5,387 nt of DNA from Pseudomonadota bacterium (GTDB lineage: Bacteria > Pseudomonadota > Alphaproteobacteria > Parvibaculales > Parvibaculaceae). The position numbers were made by a program, and so were the translations under genes. Below the pieces are notes generated by a model. The model was not told the origin of the DNA, searched no databases, and worked only from the letters and a program-made list of their open reading frames with translations. The DNA lies in assembly GCA_021780275.1 (NCBI GenBank), contig JAJXZC010000695.1, forward strand, positions 1 to 5,387, read 5' to 3'. Below are positions 1 through 4,803 of the stretch, in pieces (position 1 is the first letter of the stretch; each line of letters begins with the position of its first letter).

Positions 1-2
1 AG

Positions 3-95
3 GGGCGCGGCGGACGCACGCACCTGATGAGCCCCGCGATGGCCGCCGCCGCCGCGGTGACGCGACACCTCACTGATGTTAGGGAGCTCGCATAA
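3..95 (+). CDS. leuC: 3-isopropylmalate dehydratase large subunit, C-terminal end (partial)
   Basis: Only the last 30 codons and the TAA stop are in the window; the start lies upstream. LeuC is the [4Fe-4S] large subunit of isopropylmalate isomerase, which converts 2-isopropylmalate to 3-isopropylmalate in leucine synthesis in the cytoplasm together with LeuD. The visible tail contains [20 protein letters not shown], which matches the well-conserved end of bacterial LeuC ([18 protein letters not shown] in typical members). It ends in RELA. The iron-sulfur ligand cysteines are outside the window and cannot be checked. The stop codon shares its last A with the leuD start (TAATG), which supports both the reading frame and an operon with leuD. 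Confidence 0.93.
   Translation, partial: GRGGRTHLMSPAMAAAAAVTRHLTDVRELA
81..86 (+). promoter_or_regulatory. Shine-Dalgarno site for leuD, inside the end of leuC
   Basis: AGGGAG lies eight bases before the leuD ATG at 95 and inside the last leuC codons. It supports the ATG at 95 as the true start. Confidence 0.7.
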
Positions 96-688
96 TGCAA
101 AAATTCACCATTCTCAAAGGCATCGCCGCACCGCTACCCGTACCGAATGTCGATACGGACAAGATCATCCCCAAGCAATATCTCAAAACCATCGAGCGCA
201 CAGGGCTGGGCAAATATTTGTTCGACGAGATCCGTTTTACATCGGATCGCAAGGAGATTCCCGATTTCGTGCTCAACAAGGAGCCCTACCGCAAGGCGAG
301 CATCCTCGTCGCGGGCGAGAACTTCGGCTGCGGCTCGTCGCGCGAGCACGCGCCGTGGGCGCTGCTGGATTTCGGCATTCGCTGCGTGATCGCGCCGTCG
401 TTCGCCGACATCTTCTACAACAACTGTTTCAAGAACGGCATTCTGCCGCTCGCCCTGCCCGCGAACGACGTCGCGGCGCTGATGAAAGAAGCGGAAGCGC
501 AAAAAGAGATCACCGTCGATCTTCCGGCGCAAAAAGTCGAAAATTTTTCTTTCGACATCGACCCGTTCCGCAAGCACTGCCTGATCGAGGGGCTGGACGA
601 CATCGGCCTCACGCTCGCGCACCAGACCGACATTTCCGCATTCGAACAACAACAGAAAGGCAGCCAGCCGTGGCTGTATCGCGCATGA
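95..688 (+). CDS. leuD: 3-isopropylmalate dehydratase small subunit
   Basis: LeuD is the small (swivel-domain) subunit of isopropylmalate isomerase; with LeuC it isomerises 2- to 3-isopropylmalate in leucine biosynthesis. The protein is 197 residues, close to the usual length of about 200 for proteobacterial LeuD. Visible family motifs are [13 protein letters not shown] at about residues 18-30, [15 protein letters not shown] at 76-90 (the substrate-recognition and swivel segment) and [18 protein letters not shown] at 101-118. The C-terminal part (about 155-180) has the usual [17 protein letters not shown] segment. The ATG at 95 has an AGGGAG ribosome site at suitable spacing and overlaps the leuC stop by one base. 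The stop overlaps the leuB start by four bases (ATGA). No odd residues were seen, and this looks like a functional enzyme subunit. Confidence 0.97.
   Translation: MQKFTILKGIAAPLPVPNVDTDKIIPKQYLKTIERTGLGKYLFDEIRFTSDRKEIPDFVLNKEPYRKASILVAGENFGCGSSREHAPWALLDFGIRCVIAPSFADIFYNNCFKNGILPLALPANDVAALMKEAEAQKEITVDLPAQKVENFSFDIDPFRKHCLIEGLDDIGLTLAHQTDISAFEQQQKGSQPWLYRA
656..660 (+). promoter_or_regulatory. Possible ribosome site bearing on the leuB start
   Basis: AAAGG lies nine bases before an in-frame GTG at 670 but 24 bases before the ATG at 685. No better Shine-Dalgarno sequence is visible before the ATG. The site could serve a GTG start that adds five residues (VAVSR, with Met for the first) to LeuB. 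The ATG remains preferred because of the ATGA overlap with leuD and because LeuB proteins typically begin right at [11 protein letters not shown]. Confidence 0.3.
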
Positions 689-1809
689 AAAACATCGTCC
701 TCCTGCCCGGCGACGGGCTCGGCCCCGAAGTGATGGCGCAAGCCGCGCGGGTCATCGGCTGGTTCAACGACAATTTCGACGCCAACATCCAAACGACCGA
801 AGGCGACATCGGCGGCGGATCGTACGACAAGCACGGCACGCCGCTTTCCGACGACACGCTCGAAAAATGCCGCAAGGCCGATGCCGTTCTGCTCGGCGCG
901 GTCGGCGGGCCGAAGTGGGACAAGGTCGATTACGCGCTCCGCCCCGAGGCGGGATTGCTCAAACTGCGCAAGGAGCTCGACCTCTTCGCCAACCTCCGTC
1001 CCGCGAAAGTGTTCGACGCGCTGATCGACGCCTCGACGCTGAAACCCGAGGTGGTCAAAGGGCTCGACATCCTCATCGTCCGCGAGCTGACCGGCGGCGT
1101 TTACTTCGGCGAGCCGCGCGGCATCGAAAAGCTCCCCAACGGCGAGCGCCGCGGCGTCAACACGCAAGTCTACACCACGCATGAGATCGTCCGCGTCGCG
1201 CGCGTCGCGTTCGAGCTGGCGAAGCTGCGCGGCAACAAGGTCTGCTCCTGCGAAAAAGCCAACGTGATGGAATCGGGCAAGCTGTGGCGCGAGGAAGTGA
1301 CCGCGCTCCACGCCGCCGAATATAAAGACGTCGCGCTCAGCCACATGTACGCCGACAACTGCGCGATGCAGCTTTTGCGCAACCCCGCGCAGTTCGACGT
1401 CATCGTCACCGACAATCTTTTCGGCGATATCCTCTCGGATGAAGCCTCGATGCTCACCGGATCGCTCGGCATGCTGCCGTCGGCCTCGCTCGGCGCGGAG
1501 AAAAACGGAAAACGCGCCGCCGTGTACGAGCCGATCCACGGCTCCGCGCCCGACATCGCGGGCAAGAACATCGCCAACCCCCTCGCCACCATCTTGAGCG
1601 CGGCGATGATGTTCCGTTATTCCTTCAATCTTTCCAAAGAAGCCGACCTGCTCGAAGCGGCGGTCGAAAGCGTTCTCGCCAAGAATCTCCGCACCGCCGA
1701 CATCATGCCCACAAAGGACAAAGGGGGTTGCAAGCAGCTCTCCACCTCCGACATGGGCGCGGCGGTGATCGCGGAGCTGGAAAGCTTGAAAGCCGCCAAG
1801 GCCGCCTGA
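685..1809 (+). CDS. leuB: 3-isopropylmalate dehydrogenase
   Basis: LeuB oxidatively decarboxylates 3-isopropylmalate with NAD+ and Mg2+/Mn2+ to give the 2-oxo acid that becomes leucine. The protein is 374 residues, normal for the isocitrate/isopropylmalate dehydrogenase family. It starts [16 protein letters not shown]. Substrate and catalytic motifs are visible: [13 protein letters not shown] (about 94-106, with R95 and R105), [14 protein letters not shown] (133-146, with R133 and Y140), K191 in [14 protein letters not shown]224 in [10 protein letters not shown], and D248 and D252 in [19 protein letters not shown]. The NAD site is seen as [18 protein letters not shown] (282-299); D290 is the position that favours NAD over NADP in LeuB. 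The ATG overlaps the leuD stop by four bases, and an alternative GTG at 670 is possible. A run of seven T directly follows the stop. This is the last gene of the leu operon in the window. Confidence 0.97.
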   Translation: MKNIVLLPGDGLGPEVMAQAARVIGWFNDNFDANIQTTEGDIGGGSYDKHGTPLSDDTLEKCRKADAVLLGAVGGPKWDKVDYALRPEAGLLKLRKELDLFANLRPAKVFDALIDASTLKPEVVKGLDILIVRELTGGVYFGEPRGIEKLPNGERRGVNTQVYTTHEIVRVARVAFELAKLRGNKVCSCEKANVMESGKLWREEVTALHAAEYKDVALSHMYADNCAMQLLRNPAQFDVIVTDNLFGDILSDEASMLTGSLGMLPSASLGAEKNGKRAAVYEPIHGSAPDIAGKNIANPLATILSAAMMFRYSFNLSKEADLLEAAVESVLAKNLRTADIMPTKDKGGCKQLSTSDMGAAVIAELESLKAAKAA

Positions 1810-1817
1810 TTTTTTTC

Positions 1818-1845
1818 TTTACAGAACACCGCGCCATGCTAGAGT
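1818..1845 (+). promoter_or_regulatory. Candidate promoter for the kinase-nfeD-slipin unit
   Basis: TTTACA (1818-1823) and TAGAGT (1840-1845) are separated by 16 bases, giving 5/6 and 4/6 matches to the sigma-70 -35 and -10 consensus. The sequence GCTAGAGTGG around the -10 resembles promoters common in alphaproteobacteria. Transcription would begin near 1852, about 30 bases before the kinase start. It lies in the only gap between the leu operon and the kinase. This is a pattern match only. Confidence 0.5.
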
Positions 1846-1856
1846 GGCAATGTTCT
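1823..1856. repeat. Inverted repeat around the candidate kinase promoter
   Basis: AGAACA (1823-1828) is an exact reverse complement of TGTTCT (1851-1856). Nested inside are GCCA (1833-1836) and TGGC (1845-1848). The repeat brackets the predicted -10 box, so it could be a protein-binding operator. Most of it lies upstream of the expected transcript start, so an RNA hairpin role is less likely. Short arms make chance a real possibility. Confidence 0.35.
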
Positions 1857-1882
1857 AAAAATATTTTGCAGAGATTGTAATT

Positions 1883-2881
1883 ATGGCAAAAAAATACGAT
1901 ATTGTCGCCGTCACCGCCCTGTGCCTTGAAATCCAGATCAAGGCCGATGACGCCCTGCTTGAAAAATCCGGCCTGCAAAAAGGCCTCTCCAACGTGGTCA
2001 CGGCGGAAAAACTGGCGGAACTGGTGGCGGGCGACATTCTCGTCAAAACGGCGGGCAGCCCCGGCTACAACGTCGCCGCCGGCGTCGCCCACCGCGACGG
2101 CGCGGCCGCCGTCATCGGCAAGGTGGCGAACGACAATCACGGCGCATTCGTCGCCGGGCGCGTCGCGGAAAAAGGCATCGATTTCACGCCTTCGGTCTCC
2201 GACCGGCCCGGGGCCGCCACCACCTGCGTCCTCATCGTCACCACGCCGGACAAGGAGCGCACCTTCGCCTTCATCCACGGCGCGGGCTATCATCTCGCGC
2301 CCGAGGATATCGACGCCGCGCCCATCAGCCAAGCCGAAATCACCTATCTCGACGCCTATCTCTGGCTTTCGGATTCCGGCCGCGACGCCGTCCACCGCGC
2401 CGCCGAAGAAGCGAAGCGCGCGGGCAGCCGCGTCGCCATCGCGCTCAACGACGCCAACATCGTCGCGCGAAACCGCGACATGTTCCTCGCTCTCGCCAGA
2501 TCGCACGGCGACATCCTGCTCGGCGACCGGCGCGAGTTCATGGCCCTGCTCGGCACGGAGACCCTTGAGGAAACGTTTGAAGCATTGCACGCGCTCGGCT
2601 GCACCGCCTCCATCACCGCGGGCGCGAAAGGCGCTTATGTCGTCAGCCGGGGCGAAGTCACCCATGTTCCCGCGAAAAAAGTGGACAACATCGTCGACAC
2701 CAACGGCGCGGGAGACGCCTTCGCCGCCGGATTCATGCACGGCCTCGCGCGCGGCAAGAGTCCCGCCGACGCGGGCCATCAGGGCGCGCAATGGGCCTCG
2801 GAAGCCATCCAGCATATCGGCGCGGAACCGCAAAATCTCAAGCCTGCGCGCAACACCAGCCCGAAAAAACCCCAGCCATGA
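1883..2881 (+). CDS. PfkB-family (ribokinase-like) kinase, adenosine-kinase-like
   Basis: This is a 332-residue cytoplasmic kinase of the PfkB/ribokinase fold, which transfers the ATP gamma-phosphate to a sugar or nucleoside hydroxyl. The C-terminal signature DTNGAGDAFAAGFMHG (272-287) holds the GAGD anion hole and catalytic base D278. ITAGAKGAYVV (244-254) fits the ATP-binding strand, and IGKVANDNHGAFV (78-90) the N-terminal lid region. Overall order, TYLDAYLW (154-161) and the QHIGAEP end resemble alphaproteobacterial adenosine-kinase-like proteins. Several substrate-side motifs differ: the usual N-terminal Asp is E16 in LCLEI, the GGSAAN-type motif reads GSPGYN (58-63), and the NxxE motif reads DRRE (215-218). 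The substrate therefore cannot be named. The C-terminus ends in a basic, proline-rich tail (about 320-332). The ribosome site is weak (GAGA at 1871-1874). It is the first gene of a unit with nfeD and slipin. Confidence 0.9.
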   Translation: MAKKYDIVAVTALCLEIQIKADDALLEKSGLQKGLSNVVTAEKLAELVAGDILVKTAGSPGYNVAAGVAHRDGAAAVIGKVANDNHGAFVAGRVAEKGIDFTPSVSDRPGAATTCVLIVTTPDKERTFAFIHGAGYHLAPEDIDAAPISQAEITYLDAYLWLSDSGRDAVHRAAEEAKRAGSRVAIALNDANIVARNRDMFLALARSHGDILLGDRREFMALLGTETLEETFEALHALGCTASITAGAKGAYVVSRGEVTHVPAKKVDNIVDTNGAGDAFAAGFMHGLARGKSPADAGHQGAQWASEAIQHIGAEPQNLKPARNTSPKKPQP

Positions 2882-2907
2882 AACCTCGAACGGAGGCGCG
2901 CGCATGA
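2878..2907 (+). other. Nine-codon mini-ORF linking the kinase and nfeD genes
   Basis: ATG at 2878 overlaps the kinase stop as ATGA and encodes MKPRTEARA, then stops at TGA 2905-2907, which overlaps the nfeD ATG (2904-2906) again as ATGA. Ribosomes ending the kinase could re-start here and be carried to nfeD. No ribosome site precedes it, and nfeD has a strong one of its own, so this may be chance. It is not claimed as a protein gene. Confidence 0.2.
2892..2896 (+). promoter_or_regulatory. Strong Shine-Dalgarno site for nfeD
   Basis: GGAGG lies seven bases before ATG 2904. The nfeD frame stays open far upstream through the kinase gene, so this site decides the start. The membrane-protein sequence begins just after it. 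Confidence 0.85.
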
Positions 2908-3521
2908 CGGCTCTTCTCTCCAATACGGATGTCGTTTTTCTGCTCATGACCGTCGGCTTTTACGGCGTCATCTATGAAGCCGCGGTGCCCGGCGGGCTTT
3001 TGCCCGGCATCACCGGCACGATCTGCCTCCTCTTTTGGATCTTCGCGATCAGCGGCATGCCGGTCAATTACGCCGGCATCCTGCTGATGGTTCTCGGCAT
3101 CGGCGGCATGACGGCGGAAGCCTTTTTCAAATCGCGCGGCGCGCTGGCTCTCTTCGGCGCCTCGCTCTTCGCCGTCGGCGGAAAAATCTTCATCACGCCC
3201 GGCGCGGACGCGCACCCCGTGTCCGTCTGGCTGATCGGCAGCACGACGCTGGTCAGCCTCGTCGTTCTTTCCCTCGGCCTCAAGATGGCCTTGCGCACCA
3301 GAAAACGCGCCGTTTCGACCGGCGCCGAGGCCCTGCGCGGCGCGACGGGCGAGATCGTCGGCTGGAACGGCGCCAAAGGCGAGGTTCAGGCGGCGGGATC
3401 CGTCTGGAAAGCCTCTGCCGCCGCGGGTTACGCGCCGCAAAAGGGCGAAAAAGTGAAGATACGCGATATCGACGGGCTGTGCCTGATCGTCGAACCTCTC
3501 AACGCCGCAACCAAGGAGTAA
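2904..3521 (+). CDS. NfeD-like integral membrane protein, short form
   Basis: The protein has 205 residues. Hydrophobic stretches at about 9-28, 32-52, 55-72, 79-97 and 105-128 suggest four or five membrane segments, followed by basic residues (RTRKR, 131-135) that fit a cytoplasmic flank. The tail at about 140-198 (GATGEIVGWNGAKGEVQ through VKIRDIDGLCLIVEP) has the small beta-barrel (OB-fold) pattern of NfeD proteins. Segments such as YEAAVPGGLLPGITGTICLL and MPVNYAGILLMVLG match the membrane part of long NfeD proteins, which carry an N-terminal ClpP-like serine protease domain; that domain is absent here. NfeD proteins are usually encoded next to stomatin/slipin genes and are thought to act with them at the membrane, as here. 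The stop lies within the slipin ribosome site. The start is set by GGAGG at 2892. Confidence 0.92.
   Translation: MTALLSNTDVVFLLMTVGFYGVIYEAAVPGGLLPGITGTICLLFWIFAISGMPVNYAGILLMVLGIGGMTAEAFFKSRGALALFGASLFAVGGKIFITPGADAHPVSVWLIGSTTLVSLVVLSLGLKMALRTRKRAVSTGAEALRGATGEIVGWNGAKGEVQAAGSVWKASAAAGYAPQKGEKVKIRDIDGLCLIVEPLNAATKE
3513..3518 (+). promoter_or_regulatory. Shine-Dalgarno site for the slipin gene
   Basis: AAGGAG lies seven bases before ATG 3526 and runs directly into the nfeD stop codon (AAGGAGTAA). The arrangement implies tight translational linkage of the two partner proteins. Confidence 0.85.
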
Positions 3522-3525
3522 CGCC

Positions 3526-4257
3526 ATGGCCGAATTCGCCTTCCCGATCGTCATCCTTCTCATCTTTATGCCTTACGTGTTGCGCATCCTGCCGGAATAC
3601 CAGCGCGGCGTGATCTATACCCTTGGCCGTTCCTCGCCGCCCAAAGGCCCGGGGCTGATCTTCCTTCTGCCGATGATCCAGCGCATGGTGCGGGTCGACA
3701 TGCGCGTGCAGACGATGAACGTGCCCTCGCAGGACGTCATCTCGCGCGACAACATCTCTGTCAAGGTCAACGCCGTGATGTATTACCGCGTCGTCGACGC
3801 CGACAAGGCCATCAATCAGGTGACTGACTTCAACCGCGCGACCTCGGAACTGTCGCAAACCACGCTCCGCGCCGTGCTCGGCAAGCACGAGCTCGACGAA
3901 ATGCTGAGCGAGCGCGACAAGCTCTCCACCGACATCCGCAACCTGCTGGATGAGAAAACCGAGCACTGGGGCGTGAAGGTCGACAGCGTCGAGATCAAGA
4001 ACATCGACATCGACCCTTCGATGATCCACGCCATCGGCCGCCAGGCCGAAGCGGAACGCGAACGCCGCGCCAAGATCATCAGCGCCGAGGGCGAACAGCA
4101 GGCCGCCGACAAGCTCGTCGAAGCGGCGCGGAAACTCGCGACCGATCCCGGCGCGATGCAACTGCGCTATCTTGCCGCCGTGCAGGACATCTCCGACGAC
4201 AAGACCAAGACCATCCTCCTGCCCTTGCCGATGGAGATCCTCAAACGCCTGATGTAA
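3526..4257 (+). CDS. Slipin / stomatin-like SPFH (band 7) membrane protein
   Basis: This is a 243-residue member of the SPFH family, membrane scaffold proteins that oligomerise at the inner membrane and are linked to membrane microdomains and protein quality control. An N-terminal hydrophobic segment (about 5-19) anchors it. The SPFH domain follows (about 24-175): EYQRGVIYTLGR, GPGLIFLLP, VRVDMRVQTMNVPSQDVISRD, then VNAVMYYRVVDADKAINQV and TLRAVLGKHELDEMLSERD. The block VEIKNIDIDPSMIHAIGRQ (155-173) and the coiled-coil AEAERERRAKIISAEGEQQA (174-193) are hallmarks of slipins. The end TILLPLPMEILKRLM has the usual short hydrophobic tail. It follows nfeD by four bases, which is the expected pairing. 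An intrinsic terminator lies just after the stop, so it closes the operon. The length is normal for a bacterial slipin, and the physiological role is not known from sequence. Confidence 0.95.
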   Translation: MAEFAFPIVILLIFMPYVLRILPEYQRGVIYTLGRSSPPKGPGLIFLLPMIQRMVRVDMRVQTMNVPSQDVISRDNISVKVNAVMYYRVVDADKAINQVTDFNRATSELSQTTLRAVLGKHELDEMLSERDKLSTDIRNLLDEKTEHWGVKVDSVEIKNIDIDPSMIHAIGRQAEAERERRAKIISAEGEQQAADKLVEAARKLATDPGAMQLRYLAAVQDISDDKTKTILLPLPMEILKRLM

Positions 4258-4275
4258 CCGCAAAAGTCACGGTTT

Positions 4276-4325
4276 TATAAAATCCGCCCCGTCTTGCAAA
4301 AACGCAGACCGGACGGATTTTTATA
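4276..4325 (+). terminator. Rho-independent terminator after the slipin gene
   Basis: AAAATCCG (4279-4286) pairs with CGGATTTT (4314-4321). Inside, GTCT-T-GC (4291-4297) pairs with GCAGAC (4304-4309) around an A-rich loop, with an imperfect internal region between the two stems. The right arm runs into a T-rich stretch (ATTTTTATAA). It starts about 20 bases after the slipin stop and would end the kinase-nfeD-slipin transcript. Confidence 0.8.
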
Positions 4326-4332
4326 ACTATTT

Positions 4333-4372
4333 GATTTTAAATGATATTATACATTCCGATTTTAATTGACAT
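4333..4372. repeat. Imperfect 15-bp direct repeats in the AT-rich promoter region
   Basis: GATTTTAAATGATAT (4333-4347) and GATTTTAATTGACAT (4358-4372) match at 13 of 15 positions and start 25 bases apart. The second copy covers the -35 box of the downstream promoter. The spacing is close to two and a half helical turns. They could be paired regulator sites or low-complexity AT coincidence. Confidence 0.4.
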
Positions 4373-4378
4373 AATTAA
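4362..4378. promoter_or_regulatory. Operator-like palindrome over the -35 box
   Basis: TTAATT (4362-4367) and AATTAA (4373-4378) form a perfect 6-5-6 inverted repeat that overlaps TTGACA at 4366-4371. A dimeric regulator bound here would block RNA polymerase. AT-rich arms weaken the statistical case. Confidence 0.4.
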
Positions 4379-4392
4379 TAAAACTCTATACT
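4366..4392 (+). promoter_or_regulatory. Candidate sigma-70 promoter for the 121-residue protein gene
   Basis: A perfect -35 TTGACA (4366-4371) is followed after 15 bases by TATACT (4387-4392), a 5/6 match to the -10 box. The spacer is slightly short; TACTGT at 4389 with a 17-base spacer is a weaker alternative. Transcription would begin near 4399, about 35 bases before the ATG at 4434. The promoter lies in DNA that is about 81% AT between 4321 and 4410. Confidence 0.6.
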
Positions 4393-4433
4393 GTAGGTGA
4401 TATCATTTTTTAAACGCCGACAAGGAACAGGCC

Positions 4434-4799
4434 ATGAAACACGAATTCACCATCGAAGCCGATCTCGATCAGGACGCCATCGCCAGAATGCAGGAAGCGG
4501 CAAGCGTGCGCAACGCGCTCTTCAAAGCGGTGCAAAACGAAACGGTCAGCGCGACCTCGGCCGCCCTCGCCAGAGAGGCGCGCAAATGGGGCAAGACGAT
4601 CAAGGGCATGTCGGGAAACTCGGAAAACCTGGAAAAAAATTCCCAGATGGCCAAGACGCGGCAGGCGCTTTTTGAAAAATTCCGGCACGCGACGGAAGCG
4701 AACCAGACGCAAAGCATGGTCGACTTCTCCAGGGAACTGCGCCACTACGAAAAGGCGCTCCACAAAAAATCCAAGCCGCTGAACCCCGGCATCGGCTGA
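4434..4799 (+). CDS. Hypothetical 121-residue helical protein with an internal repeat
   Basis: I do not recognise the family. The protein is highly charged, mostly helix-forming, and has no signal peptide, membrane segment or cysteine, so it is probably cytoplasmic. The N-terminus (about 1-20) is acidic with several Asp and Glu; the C-terminus (about 107-114) is basic. Residues 26-56 and 76-109 look like two copies of one unit: RNALF versus RQALF, T37 versus T87, and AREARKWGKTI versus SRELRHYEKAL. They are separated by a Gly/Ser/Asn-rich linker (58-70). The ATG at 4434 has AAGGA at 4422-4426 with seven bases between, and a promoter stands upstream. It has its own transcription unit, after the slipin terminator and facing a convergent gene. 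Coding base use looks like that of its GC-rich neighbours. The reading frame is well supported but the function is unknown. Confidence 0.82.
   Translation: MKHEFTIEADLDQDAIARMQEAASVRNALFKAVQNETVSATSAALAREARKWGKTIKGMSGNSENLEKNSQMAKTRQALFEKFRHATEANQTQSMVDFSRELRHYEKALHKKSKPLNPGIG
4764..4797 (-). terminator. Weak candidate terminator for the minus-strand hydrolase gene
   Basis: Read on the minus strand, AGCCG and CGGCT (4797-4793 and 4778-4774) can form a 5-bp stem with a 14-base loop, or inner GCCG/CGGC with an 8-base loop. TTTTTT follows four bases later (4769-4764). It lies inside the end of the convergent small gene. The stem is short, so confidence is low. Confidence 0.3.
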
Positions 4800-4803
4800 A
4801 GAA

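Noticed and set aside
76..684. Long upstream open extension of the leuB frame, giving a 577-residue reading frame
   Set aside because: It covers leuD in another frame, its translation is Arg/His-rich without family features, and LeuB homology begins at MKNIVLL. It is a high-GC artefact.
415..1539. 374-codon minus-strand open frame opposite leuD and leuB
   Set aside because: It is fully opposite two well-identified genes and shows Arg/Val/Asp-rich mirror composition. No recognisable motif or ribosome site was seen.
1755..1817. Possible terminator at the end of leuB, because seven T follow the stop
   Set aside because: I could find only a weak GGCGG/CCGCC pairing with a long loop inside leuB, not a compact GC stem directly before the T run. 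The T run alone is not enough.
1902..2903. Upstream extension of the nfeD frame through the kinase gene
   Set aside because: The translation is Ser/Pro/Arg-rich and low in complexity. The GGAGG site at 2892 and the hydrophobic start after 2904 fix the real start.
1703..2947. 414-codon minus-strand open frame opposite the end of leuB and the kinase
   Set aside because: It is the mirror of the kinase gene's codon bias and runs across the promoter gap. The plus-strand kinase has clear PfkB motifs, and this frame has none.
3499..4263. 254-codon minus-strand open frame opposite the slipin gene
   Set aside because: It mirrors the slipin gene exactly, is His/Asp/Val-rich and has no motif.
4337..4378. 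CtrA-type sites (TTAA-N7-TTAA) in the AT-rich island
   Set aside because: Three TTAA words are present, but the closest pair is separated by nine bases rather than seven, so the consensus spacing is not met.
4397..4675. 92-codon plus-strand frame starting with GTG at 4397 and overlapping the small gene
   Set aside because: No ribosome site is seen before it, its start would sit at the predicted transcript start, and it is rich in Arg, Gly and His as expected of a shifted frame. The 4434 frame has a good ribosome site.
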